From: Gemmatimonadota bacterium
Lineage (GTDB): Bacteria > Gemmatimonadota > Gemmatimonadetes > Gemmatimonadales > Gemmatimonadaceae
DNA length: 7,692 nucleotides
Reading direction: 5' to 3'
Assembly (NCBI GenBank): GCA_003222065.1
Contig: QHUV01000372.1
Location: forward strand, 1-7,692
The translations under genes were made by a program, and so were the position numbers. The notes under the pieces are model-generated. The model was not told the origin of the DNA. It was given only the letters and a program-made list of their open reading frames with translations, and made no database searches. This document shows, piece after piece, positions 1 through 6,959 of this stretch. Within the stretch, counting starts at the first letter, position 1. Every line of letters begins with the position of its first letter.

Positions 1-483
1 GTTCGCCGCGATCTGATCAGTGAGCTCGAACCGAACGTCGTGAGTTGGATGGCAGTGAAGGGGAGTGACGACTTCCGCCGGCTCGTCGACTACGATCTTA
101 CCTGGCGCGACGACGCCCGCCGCTTCGAGTTCATCACGCTGCCGTTCCAGGACTTTGCCGGAATGAACGCGAGCCTCGAGCTCATTCACGAGTCGGGACC
201 GAAGGCGATCGCCGATCATGTCGCCGTGCTCGCCGATATCATCGTGCTGTGGGCTTCCCGCCTGCCCAATGTGGAGCTTGTCACTCCGTCAGTGCCAAAA
301 CACCGAGCCGGAATCGTTGCCCTTCGCATGCGGAACGCCGCCGCCGTGAGCGAGGCGCTGACAGCGGCTAATGTCAGCCATTCCCTGCGCGAAGGGTCCA
401 TCCGGCTTTCGCCGCACTTCTACAACACGCGCGAAGAGATCCGCTGCGCGCTCGCCGTAATTGAAGACGCTCTGTCATCCTGA
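1..483 (+). CDS. Class V PLP-dependent aminotransferase, C-terminal part (5' end outside window)
   Basis: The frame is open from base 1 and ends at TGA 481-483, giving about 160 C-terminal residues. These resemble the small domain of class V (cysteine desulfurase / kynureninase-like) aminotransferases: a Trp/Tyr-rich segment leading into FEFITLPFQDFAGMNASLEL, then a helix with ESGPKAIADHV, a strand carrying the P-N-V-E-L-V-T-P turn, and a terminal helix after SLREGSIRLSPHFYNT, where the Arg and the SPHFYN segment are typical of the fold's last strand. The PLP-binding lysine would lie upstream and is not visible, so the substrate (sulfur transfer, kynurenine or another amino acid) cannot be assigned. 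A GTG at 40 could be called as a start, but the domain clearly begins before it. The last residues (ALSS) and the stop come from a dispersed repeat, so the original C-terminus may have differed slightly. The gene is convergent with tyrS. Confidence 0.8.
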   Translation, partial: VRRDLISELEPNVVSWMAVKGSDDFRRLVDYDLTWRDDARRFEFITLPFQDFAGMNASLELIHESGPKAIADHVAVLADIIVLWASRLPNVELVTPSVPKHRAGIVALRMRNAAAVSEALTAANVSHSLREGSIRLSPHFYNTREEIRCALAVIEDALSS

Positions 484-500
484 GCGAAGCGAAGGATCTG
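474..500. repeat. Dispersed intergenic repeat (GTCATCCTGAGCGAAGCGAA type)
   Basis: This short element starts TGTCATCCTGAGCGAAGCGA and continues into GGATCTG. It is a familiar dispersed element in environmental bacterial genomes, often mistranslated in databases as CHPERSEGS. It contains outer arms ATCCT (477-481) and AGGAT (493-497) that can pair, around a GCGAA-GCGAA direct repeat. It overlaps the last three codons and the TGA stop of the aminotransferase. The family assignment rests on recalled resemblance; the copy number in this genome is not visible here. Confidence 0.7.
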
Positions 501-509
501 CTGTTGGCA

Positions 510-630
510 GGACGCAGATGAACGCAGATGAAAAGAGCGTTCAAACGCTTTTCGAAAGGGTCCGTTTCGCTCTTCGTAATATCTGCGTTTTACCTGCGCG
601 GGCGCCCTGGGGGCGCGTTCATCTGCGTCC
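510..630. repeat. Nested imperfect inverted repeat (GACGCAGATGAACGCAGATG family)
   Basis: The outer arms are a perfect 16-bp inverted repeat: GGACGCAGATGAACGC at 510-525 and its reverse complement at 615-630. Inside lie further paired segments: AACGCAGAT (521-529) with ATCTGCGTT (581-589), and AAGAGCG (533-539) with CGCTCTT (568-574). A compact hairpin, GCGCCC-TGG-GGGCGC, sits at 602-616. The repeated CGCAGATG / CATCTGCG words are characteristic of dispersed intergenic elements in environmental bacteria. The element fills most of the gap between the convergent aminotransferase and tyrS genes. It could act as a structured bidirectional 3' end, but there is no T-tract to support a classical terminator. 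Confidence 0.7.
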
Positions 631-654
631 GCTGTTGACTCAAAGCGGGTCCGC

Positions 655-1732
655 CTAACGAATCAACCGCACCACGGCATACTCCCGACGCCCCTTCCCC
701 AGTACCACATAACCGCCCTCCAGCAACACAGCCGACGCGTCGAGATACCGCTCCTTGGCACTCAGCTTTCGCTTGTTCACCGAGAAGCCCCCCTGCTCGA
801 GCAGTCGTCGCGCCGCGCCGTTCGACGCCGCGAGCCCCGCCGCGACCAGCAGCTTGAGCACGTCCAGCCCCTGACCCTGCGCGTCGCTCACGTCGGCCCA
901 ACAGCGTGAAGTAGCGCAAATATTTGCCAGCATCCCGGTCATCGACGTTCAACCAGAATTGATAGAACTCGTACGGCGACGTGAGAGACGGGTCCAGCCA
1001 TACCGCGCCAGCTTCCGTCTTGCCGAACTTCGCCCCCGACGCCGTGGTGACGAGCGGCAGCGTCGCGGCCTGTGCCTCCACGCCCTCAACCTTGCGAATC
1101 AGTTCCACGCCCGCCGTGATGTTCCCCCACTGATCGCTGCCGCCCATCTGCAACATCGCCCCATAGCGTCGATGCAATTCCAGGAAATCATACGCCTGCA
1201 ACAGCATGTAGCCGAATTCAGTGAACGAAATACCGCTCTCTAGTCGAGCCCGCACCGACTCCTTCTGCATCATGTAGTTCACGGTGAAGTGCTTGCCTAC
1301 GTCGCGCATGAAGTCAATCGTCCGCAACGTCAGCAACCATTCCGCGTTGTCAACGAGAATGGCACCGACTCCCCTGCCTTCCGAATCGTCGAAATCGAGA
1401 AAGCGCGCTAGCTGCGCGCGTATGCCGCGCACGTTGACATCGACTTGCTCGGCTGAGAGCAGCGCACGCTCGCTCGTTTTTCCGCCCGGATCTCCGATCA
1501 ATCCTGTGCCGCCGCCGACGAGTGCGATCGGTCGATGCCCACTCCGTTGCAGATGCACCAGCGCCATGATCGGCACCAGACTACCGATGTGCAGACTCTT
1601 CGCCGTCGGATCGAAGCCCACGTACCCCGACGTAGTGCCATGCTGGAACAACGCGGTGACGCCCTCGGTATGCTGATACAACAGTCCGCGCCACCGTAGT
1701 TCGTCGAGCAATGTGTGAGTTGCCGTTGTCAT
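655..1732 (-). pseudogene. tyrS: Tyrosyl-tRNA synthetase, frameshifted with an internal deletion
   Basis: Tyrosyl-tRNA synthetase charges tRNA-Tyr in the cytoplasm. The chosen ATG (1732-1730) begins [20 protein letters not shown], a typical N-terminus. The class I catalytic domain follows, with [15 protein letters not shown] (HIGH-like motif at residues 48-51), [34 protein letters not shown] and the KMSKS-equivalent KFGKT at residues 235-239. This frame is good to residue 278 (YLRYFTLL, near base 901). The next family-like sequence (ADV..., then the S4 RNA-binding domain with [22 protein letters not shown] and the final [10 protein letters not shown]) starts near base 897 in another frame and ends at TAG 657-655. 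Together they give about 358 residues against the usual 400-425. Compared with Geobacillus TyrRS as remembered, about 65-70 linker residues are missing. It is either a pseudogene, with another TyrRS elsewhere, or an assembly error. There is no clear Shine-Dalgarno site. It is divergent from the PBP gene. Confidence 0.9.
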
Positions 1733-1784
1733 GATCGTCAAAAAATAGACGCGTGAGGCTGGGCTCGCAGCTATCTTGTCTTTT
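1733..1784. promoter_or_regulatory. Divergent intergenic region between tyrS and the PBP1A gene
   Basis: Only 52 bp separate the tyrS start (minus strand) from the PBP ATG (plus strand), so both promoters must lie here or overlap the 5' coding ends. I see no convincing -35/-10 pair with proper spacing on either strand and no Shine-Dalgarno sequence before either start. The AT-rich run at 1740-1746 is the only compositional break. The regulatory role is inferred from gene orientation alone. Confidence 0.35.
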
Positions 1785-4178
1785 ATGGCTTCTTTCCATC
1801 CGATAGCATCCTTCCACCGATTCCGCGAACAGCATCCGCGAATCATGCGGGGCTTGCTCATCGGTGCCGCGTTCGGGATTTCCTTTGCGGTTGGACTGTT
1901 TTACGCGAGCTGGGCCCTCGTCTGCCGGGCCGGACGCTGCCCTGCGGTCGAAGTGCTCGACGAGTACACCCCCCGTCAAACGTCCAAGCTGTATGCCGCG
2001 GACGGCAGCTTCATCGCCGAGATCGGTCTCGAGCGGCGCACGGTCGTGAAGCTCGAGCAGATTCCCCCGATCGTTCGCAAGGCGTTCGTCGCGACCGAGG
2101 ACAAACGATTCTACGAGCACGCCGGAGTCGACTGGAAGCGCGTGCCGGCCGCGATCATCAACGATGTGCGCACGCACAGCTGGAGCCAGGGCTTCTCCAC
2201 GATCACCATGCAGCTCGCGCGAAACATCTTTCCGGAGCGCATCTCGCGCGAGAAGAATCTCGTCCGAAAGCTGAAGGAAGCCAAAGTTGCGCGCGCGATC
2301 GAATCCAAGTATTCGAAAGATCGCATTCTCGAGCTGTACCTCAATCAGATCTATCTGGGCAATGGTGCATACGGCGTCGAGAGTGCCGCCGAGCGCTACT
2401 TCGGAAAGTCCGTGAAAGATCTGAACCTCGCAGAAGCGGCGACACTCGCGTCGATCCCGAAGGGACCGGGCCGATATGATCCACGCCGCTTCCCCGACCG
2501 CGTCATCCAACGCCGGAACACGATCCTCGAGCTGATGCGTCGCGACGGCGGAGTAAGCGACGCCGACGCCAGTCTTGCGCGCGCCTACCCGCTGCGCCTC
2601 GCGCGAAAGACCGATGCCGGCGAATTCGCTCCCTACTTCGTCGAATGGGTGCGTCAGCTCCTCGACGAACAGTTCGGGCGTCAGCTCTATGAGCAAGGTC
2701 TAAAGGTCTATACGACGCTTGACGTCGAGCTCCAGTCCGCCGCCGAGCGAGCGCTCGAGAATCAGATGCGCGCCATCGAGGCCGGAAAGTACGGCGCATA
2801 CAAACACGAATCCTACGAGCATTACACGGCGCACGCGGTCGACAGTGACAACGAGAATGCGGCGGCGAACTCGCCCTATCTCCAGGGTGCGTTCATCGCC
2901 ATGGATCCACGCGACGGATCGGTTCGAGCGCTCATCGGCGGCCGGAGCTTCGACGACTCGAAGTTCAATCGCTCCGTCCAAGCGCTGCGACAACCCGGCT
3001 CAACCTTCAAGCCGATCGTCTATGCCGACGCCGTGCAGAACGGCCGGCCGCCCTCGTATATCCTCGACGACTCGCCCCTGAGCTACACGCCGCAAGGCGG
3101 CCAAACGTGGGAGCCCCAGAACTACGACAGTAAGTTCGAGGGCAAGATGCCGCTTCGCCGCGCCCTCTATGAATCGCGAAACCTGGCGACGATCCGGCTC
3201 GGCATGGAGCTCGGTGAGGCAAGCGTCATCGACGAGGCGCGCAAGTTCGGCCTAACGACGCCCATTCCGCCCTATCCGTCGATCCACATCGGCGCCGCGG
3301 CGGTCTACCCCATCGAATTGGTCTCTGCCTACTCCGCCTTCGCCACGCTCGGTACGCGCTCCGCGCCGATAGCCATCACACGTGTCGAAAATCAGAAGGG
3401 TGATGTGCTCTGGGCGCCGACGCCGCAGCGCACCGCCGTGCTGTCGCCGGAAGAAGCATGGCTCATGGTCGATATGATGAAGGACGTCGTCCGCCGCGGA
3501 ACGGCGTCGGGCAGCGTCGGCTCGGTGTTCCATCTTCCCGCCGGCGGCAAGACTGGAACGACCAATGACGGAACCGACGTGTGGTTCATCGGCTACACGT
3601 CCGATCTCGTCGCCGGTGTTTGGATGGGACTCGATCGCCCGCAGAAGATCAAAGCCAACGCGCAGGGTGGCGTGCTCGCTGGCCCCGCGTGGGCCGCATT
3701 TATGAATCAGGTCTATAGACGAAAGCCGGCGCCGCCCGATTGGCCGCGTCCGTCTGGACTCGTCACGCAATCCATCGACATAACGACGAACACGCTCTGG
3801 ACGCAAGGATGCGGAGGGGTCGAAGCCACCGAGTACTTCATCCCGGGCACCGAACCAACGCAGACGTGCGCGATCTCTTTGGCGCCGGACACTACCGGCT
3901 TGGGCCAGCCTCTACCTCCCGATAGCGGCAATCGTTCGAGTGTGGCGCCGTCCGGCGCGCAGCCGTCCAATCCCTTTGCCAGCTCGGTGGTCGTGCCGGG
4001 CGCGGCGCCGGCGCCGCGACAGGTTCGCCCCCGTGCTGGCGTCCGCTCGCGAGCGCGGCGTGAGACCGAGCGTCAGCGATCACATCTCGTCCTACATGGA
4101 CAATGCGGTGACGACGGTCGACGAGACGCGCGCCTATCTGGATGCGCTGGAGCAGTACGACGTGCTCCGTGGCGGTGA
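1785..4178 (+). CDS. mrcA: Class A penicillin-binding protein (PBP1A type); last ~53 codons suspect
   Basis: This is a bifunctional peptidoglycan synthase: a glycosyltransferase polymerises lipid II and a transpeptidase cross-links the strands at the outer face of the inner membrane. ATG 1785 is preferred to TTG 1776. A short basic N-terminus precedes one membrane anchor (residues about 22-46). The glycosyltransferase domain (about 65-245) has the catalytic Glu105 in [14 protein letters not shown], plus [12 protein letters not shown], a K-L-K-E-A-K region and [17 protein letters not shown]. The transpeptidase domain has SxxK as S406-TFK409, SxN as S464-R-N466 and KTG at 589-591, so both activities look intact. 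A Cys-containing, Pro/Ser-rich tail follows. From about base 4019 to the TGA at 4178 the frame reads through the PHP gene out of frame, so the true C-terminus was probably near ...[10 protein letters not shown] or lay in lost sequence. It is the first gene of a likely operon. Confidence 0.9.
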   Translation: MASFHPIASFHRFREQHPRIMRGLLIGAAFGISFAVGLFYASWALVCRAGRCPAVEVLDEYTPRQTSKLYAADGSFIAEIGLERRTVVKLEQIPPIVRKAFVATEDKRFYEHAGVDWKRVPAAIINDVRTHSWSQGFSTITMQLARNIFPERISREKNLVRKLKEAKVARAIESKYSKDRILELYLNQIYLGNGAYGVESAAERYFGKSVKDLNLAEAATLASIPKGPGRYDPRRFPDRVIQRRNTILELMRRDGGVSDADASLARAYPLRLARKTDAGEFAPYFVEWVRQLLDEQFGRQLYEQGLKVYTTLDVELQSAAERALENQMRAIEAGKYGAYKHESYEHYTAHAVDSDNENAAANSPYLQGAFIAMDPRDGSVRALIGGRSFDDSKFNRSVQALRQPGSTFKPIVYADAVQNGRPPSYILDDSPLSYTPQGGQTWEPQNYDSKFEGKMPLRRALYESRNLATIRLGMELGEASVIDEARKFGLTTPIPPYPSIHIGAAAVYPIELVSAYSAFATLGTRSAPIAITRVENQKGDVLWAPTPQRTAVLSPEEAWLMVDMMKDVVRRGTASGSVGSVFHLPAGGKTGTTNDGTDVWFIGYTSDLVAGVWMGLDRPQKIKANAQGGVLAGPAWAAFMNQVYRRKPAPPDWPRPSGLVTQSIDITTNTLWTQGCGGVEATEYFIPGTEPTQTCAISLAPDTTGLGQPLPPDSGNRSSVAPSGAQPSNPFASSVVVPGAAPAPRQVRPRAGVRSRARRETERQRSHLVLHGQCGDDGRRDARLSGCAGAVRRAPWR
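4001..4018. repeat. Perfect 18-bp all-G/C palindrome at the PBP1A/PHP junction
   Basis: CGCGGCGCCGGCGCCGCG is its own reverse complement, centred between 4009 and 4010, and consists only of G and C. It lies exactly where PBP-like sequence stops making sense in its frame and PHP-like sequence begins in another. A very stable hairpin of this kind is a common site of polymerase or assembler slippage. It could equally be the surviving base of an intergenic hairpin. Confidence 0.85.
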
Positions 4179-4737
4179 ATTCTGCTGGCACGACTCGCTC
4201 TGGCGCGAGATCCCCGATGACGTCGCTCGTCGCTTTACCCACCGGCTGGGATCATTGCACGGCATCTGGCTGCCGAACGGCGAGCTCGTTCACGCGTTCT
4301 CGCGCCGGTTTCCAAACGTCACCCCTGACGAGTATATGGAGGCGCACGTCGCGAATCTCGAGCGCTTCGCACGCGAGATGCCGGTGGATGTGCTCGCGCA
4401 TCCCACCCTGCTGCCGCTCACGCTTCGCCGTCATCCATTGGAGGAGCTTTGGACGGAGGAGCGCGAGGAGCGCGCCGTCGGCGCCCTTGCTGCCGCCGGC
4501 ATCGCCTTCGAGATCTCGAATCGGTATCGCACCCACGAGCGATTCGTTAGGCGTGCTCGGGACGCCGGTGTCCGGCTCTCCCTCGGCTCCGATGGTCATA
4601 CGGCGGAGCAGGTCGCGGATCTTGCCTACCCGTTAGCTCTGGCTCGCTCGCTCGCTGTGCCTGACGAGGAGCTCTACGACCCGCTACGGCATGGCTCGCG
4701 CACGGGATTCTTCAACCGACTCCGGCGTGTGAGCTGA
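4018..4737 (+). CDS. PHP-domain metal-dependent hydrolase (histidinol-phosphatase-like), missing its N-terminus
   Basis: Recognisable sequence starts at [20 protein letters not shown] and runs to TGA 4735-4737. The PHP (polymerase and histidinol phosphatase) metal-binding motifs are present in order: S-D-H (base 4075), Glu in GGEF (4177), His in GSLHG (4258), His in LAHPTL (4399), FEISNRY (about 4507-4527) and SDGH (4588-4599). The expected first motif, DLHxHxxxSDG, should lie about 15-25 residues before the first visible residue and is absent. In-frame sequence upstream (from an ATG at 3940) is Arg/Pro-rich and is simply the PBP tail read out of frame. An internal GTG at 4033 could start translation but would give an enzyme without the HxH ligands. 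The likely family activity is phosphoester hydrolysis; the histidinol phosphate substrate is unproven. Only 10 bp separate it from the next gene, which suggests co-transcription. Confidence 0.75.
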   Translation, partial: DRFAPVLASARERGVRPSVSDHISSYMDNAVTTVDETRAYLDALEQYDVLRGGEFCWHDSLWREIPDDVARRFTHRLGSLHGIWLPNGELVHAFSRRFPNVTPDEYMEAHVANLERFAREMPVDVLAHPTLLPLTLRRHPLEELWTEEREERAVGALAAAGIAFEISNRYRTHERFVRRARDAGVRLSLGSDGHTAEQVADLAYPLALARSLAVPDEELYDPLRHGSRTGFFNRLRRVS

Positions 4738-4747
4738 CGCGGCGCCC

Positions 4748-6079
4748 GTGATCCGCTACCGCGCGCGGTTCATTCTTCCCATAACGGCGCCCCCCATCGT
4801 TGACGGTGTCGTCGCCGTCGACGACGGCCGCATTGCGTACGTTGGTCCGCAGAACTCCGGGCCTTCCGGGGAAGAAATAGAGCTCGGCGAGGCCTTGCTC
4901 ATGCCCGGGCTCGTCAACACCCACTGCCACCTCGAGCTTACGGCGATGCGCGGCTTCCTGGAGGATCTCGACTTCCGGAGCTGGATTCTTCGCCTAACGA
5001 GTGCCAAGCGCGCGGTCCTGTCGCGAGACATGTTGCTCGATGCGGCGCACTATGGCATCGCCGACGGGCTTCGCCACGGCATTACCTCGTATGGCGACAC
5101 TTGCGATTCCGGTGTCGCGTTCGACGCCATGCGCGAGGGCGGCGTTCGCGGCGTGATGTATCAGGAGGTTTTCGGACCCGATCCAGCACAGTGTGATGGA
5201 GCTTTGGCCGAGCTTCGCGAGAAGATCGACCGCATGCGACCTCTCGAGACGACGCTCGTACGCGTTGGCGTCTCTCCTCACGCGCCTTACACGGTCTCCG
5301 ATGCCCTCTTCGCCGCTGTCGCGGGATACGCGCGACGCGAATCGTTGCCCGTCGCCGTTCACATCGCCGAAAGTCAGCTCGAGCACGATCTCGTCGTCGG
5401 GGGCCGGGGAGCATTCGCCGATGGCCTGCGGGCGCGCGGTATCGAGGTCGCGCCGCGTTCCCGTTCTTCAATCGCTCTTCTCGCCTCGCTCGGCGTTCTC
5501 GCCACGCGACCGTTGCTGATTCACTGCATACGAATCGACGACGCGGACGTGGAGCTCATCGCGGGCTCGCAGAGCGCGGTTGCTCATTGTCCCGCATCGA
5601 ACGCGAAGCTCGGGCACGGCATCGCTCCCTTGACGACACTCCTCAACGCGCGGGTCACCGTCGGACTCGGGTCGGACTCTGTCGCAAGTAACAATCGCAT
5701 GGATCTCTTGGAGGAGGCGCGGCTTGCGACTCTCCTCCAGCGCGCTCAACGAGGTACGTTTGGCGAGCTTTCCGCTGCCGCGGTACTGTCACTGGCAACC
5801 CTCGGCGGCGCCCGGGCTCTCGGTCTCGATCGAGAGGTCGGTTCACTGGAGACCGGAAAGGCCGCCGATCTTGCCGCATTCCCGCTTGCCGCAGTTGGAC
5901 CAGTTCATGATCCTCAAGCCGCTGCGGTCTTTGCGCTTCCAGGTACCCGTGCATCGCTTGTGGCTGTCGCCGGCCAAGTTCTCGTTCGCGACGGATTGCT
6001 TCTGCACGAAGACGTGGAGCTCGAGCAGCGCGTCCAGCAAAGCGCCAACGCCCTCCAGGCCTGGTTACAGATTGCTTAA
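4748..6079 (+). CDS. TRZ/ATZ-type amidohydrolase; candidate aminodeoxyfutalosine or nucleoside deaminase
   Basis: This is a complete 443-residue metal-dependent amidohydrolase (COG0402-like; deaminases of the MTA/SAH, guanine and aminofutalosine type). A small beta-sandwich at residues 1-50 (VDGVVAVDDGRIAYVG) leads to LMPGLVNTHCHLE, with metal ligands H59 and H61. Then come SPHAPYTVS (H178), HIAESQLEH (H205, E208), LLIHC (H259), VAHCPASNAKLGHG (280-291) and GLGSDSVASNN (D310). The C-terminus closes the sandwich with LETGKAADLAAF. The catalytic set looks complete. The HLE wording after the HxH is reminiscent of futalosine-pathway (menaquinone) deaminases, but this is resemblance only and no other mqn gene is present. 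The GTG start follows the PHP stop by 10 bp; no Shine-Dalgarno site is obvious, so translation may be coupled. The stop is TAA 6077-6079. Confidence 0.85.
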   Translation: MIRYRARFILPITAPPIVDGVVAVDDGRIAYVGPQNSGPSGEEIELGEALLMPGLVNTHCHLELTAMRGFLEDLDFRSWILRLTSAKRAVLSRDMLLDAAHYGIADGLRHGITSYGDTCDSGVAFDAMREGGVRGVMYQEVFGPDPAQCDGALAELREKIDRMRPLETTLVRVGVSPHAPYTVSDALFAAVAGYARRESLPVAVHIAESQLEHDLVVGGRGAFADGLRARGIEVAPRSRSSIALLASLGVLATRPLLIHCIRIDDADVELIAGSQSAVAHCPASNAKLGHGIAPLTTLLNARVTVGLGSDSVASNNRMDLLEEARLATLLQRAQRGTFGELSAAAVLSLATLGGARALGLDREVGSLETGKAADLAAFPLAAVGPVHDPQAAAVFALPGTRASLVAVAGQVLVRDGLLLHEDVELEQRVQQSANALQAWLQIA

Positions 6080-6093
6080 TCCGGGACGGTGGC

Positions 6094-6107
6094 GCTCCAC
6101 GCTCCAC
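6094..6107. repeat. Short tandem repeat GCTCCAC x2
   Basis: Two adjacent copies of GCTCCAC occur 14 bp after the amidohydrolase stop, followed by the related GCTCTACGCC at 6115-6124. The stretch looks like a fragment of a dispersed intergenic repeat, but with only two exact units this is weak. Confidence 0.35.
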
Positions 6108-6119
6108 GCCCAGCGCTCT

Positions 6120-6146
6120 ACGCCAACGGCCACTTTGGCCGGGCGT
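6120..6146 (+). terminator. Hairpin, possible terminator of the PBP-PHP-amidohydrolase operon
   Basis: ACGCC (6120-6124) pairs with GGCGT (6142-6146), and CGGCCA (6127-6132) pairs with TGGCCG (6136-6141), around a CTT loop. This gives an 11-bp GC-rich stem with an AA bulge, 40 bp after the amidohydrolase stop. The downstream sequence CTCTTGTCGGGTATTTT is only moderately T-rich, so intrinsic termination is plausible rather than certain. The rest of 6147-6325 shows no gene, and no promoter I can defend. Confidence 0.5.
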
Positions 6147-6312
6147 CTCTTGTCGGGTATTTTGCGCGGGGATAGCTTCCGTTGTGCTCGTACCTTCCGA
6201 CGTGCCCGTTCGTCGTCTGGGAGGAGGGTGACGCACGCTGTTGCTCGAGGGGTCCGTCGAGTCGTGTAGCCGCCCTGATGCGATCTGTTCGAGCGAGACG
6301 CGCACGAAGTCT

Positions 6313-6320
6313 AGGGAGGT
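6313..6320 (+). promoter_or_regulatory. Strong Shine-Dalgarno site for the HNH gene
   Basis: AGGGAGGT lies 5 nt before the GTG at 6326. It is the only clear ribosome-binding site in the window. It fixes the start of the HNH gene, because the conserved domain (CLALNASFEPL) begins four codons later and upstream in-frame sequence does not resemble the family. Confidence 0.75.
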
Positions 6321-6325
6321 CCTGC

Positions 6326-6943
6326 GTGGTCGTTGGCTGTTTGGCTCTGAATGCGTCGTTCGAGCCTCTCACCATGGTCCCGATGCGGAGAGCGCTCCGC
6401 CTCGTGATTGATGGCAAGGCCGAAATTGTCGAAGCGGATCAGGATAAGGTCGTCCGCTCCGAGCGACTCACGCTGCCCCGGCCAGCCGTCATCCGCCTCA
6501 CGAAGTTCATCCACGTGCCGCGTCGCTTTCGCCGGCAGGTGACGAACACCTTCCTCTTCGCTCGCGATCGCTATCGGTGCCAGTATTGCGGCCGGCACGC
6601 GACGGAGCTGAAGATGCGCGAGTCCCTTACCCGCGACCACCTGATCCCGCTCTCGCGCGGCGGCACCAACGACTGGAACAACGTCGTTACGGCATGTAGC
6701 CCGTGCAACACGCGCAAGGGCAATCGCCTCCCCGAGGAGATCGGGATGCATCCACTCACGCATCCTGTCGAGCCGCACTTTGTGCACCTCAGCTGGGCGG
6801 TCCGTCGCCTTACGCCGACGCAAGCGCGCTACATCAAGACGTTTTACGGCGACGAGGTCCTGCATCAAATCGAGCTCCTCGAGCACCGCGGCCTTGCCGC
6901 CGCGCAAGTCGCCGCCGCTCAGGCCCACGGTCACCGGCATTAG
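6326..6943 (+). CDS. HNH endonuclease family protein
   Basis: This is a 205-residue protein of the small stand-alone HNH family widespread in bacteria. The N-terminal part (CLALNASFEPLTMVPMRRAL, then GKAEIVEAD and IRLTKFIHVPRR) is the conserved leader of that family. The HNH module spans residues about 78-133: zinc ligands C85 and C88 (CQYC) and C124 and C127 (CSPC), the catalytic D104-H105 pair in TRDHLIPLSRGG, and N119 and N128 in WNNVVTACSPCNTRKGN. The active site is therefore intact. These proteins are predicted nucleases, but their cellular role is mostly unknown; nothing adjacent suggests restriction, phage or intron context. The GTG start is set by the Shine-Dalgarno site; a longer frame back to 6182 adds non-conserved residues. 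The 3' end converges with the minus-strand gene, leaving 16 bp and no visible terminator. Confidence 0.9.
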   Translation: MVVGCLALNASFEPLTMVPMRRALRLVIDGKAEIVEADQDKVVRSERLTLPRPAVIRLTKFIHVPRRFRRQVTNTFLFARDRYRCQYCGRHATELKMRESLTRDHLIPLSRGGTNDWNNVVTACSPCNTRKGNRLPEEIGMHPLTHPVEPHFVHLSWAVRRLTPTQARYIKTFYGDEVLHQIELLEHRGLAAAQVAAAQAHGHRH

Positions 6944-6959
6944 CGTTGGGCGTGGTGCG

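Noticed and set aside
461..658. A 65-codon plus-strand frame beginning MKTLCHPERSEGS
   Set aside because: This is the well-known mistranslation of dispersed repeats, and it runs through the palindromic element; it is not a gene.
1776..1784. TTG start three codons upstream of the PBP ATG
   Set aside because: It has no ribosome-binding site, and the ATG at 1785 gives a normal class A PBP N-terminus.
590..1861. A single long minus-strand frame of 423 codons covering tyrS
   Set aside because: Its first 43 codons are antisense to the PBP gene and do not resemble TyrRS, and its last part (after base 899) is the S4 domain read out of frame. Only 899-1732 in this frame is real.
3940..4017. ATG at 3940 as the start of the PHP gene
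   Set aside because: The added residues are Arg/Pro-rich and come from the PBP tail read in another frame; they lack the DLHxH motif.
6150..6178. Possible promoter TTGTCG, 17-bp spacer, TAGCTT ahead of the HNH gene
   Set aside because: The match to sigma-70 consensus is weak (-10 half matched) in GC-rich DNA where such matches occur by chance.
6182..6325. Longer HNH protein starting at 6182
   Set aside because: The extra 48 residues look non-conserved, and the Shine-Dalgarno site at 6313-6320 places the start at GTG 6326.
6326..6943. HNH gene as part of a defence island, phage or intron
   Set aside because: There is no methyltransferase, integrase, terminase, reverse transcriptase or intron structure nearby; the neighbours are housekeeping and envelope genes.
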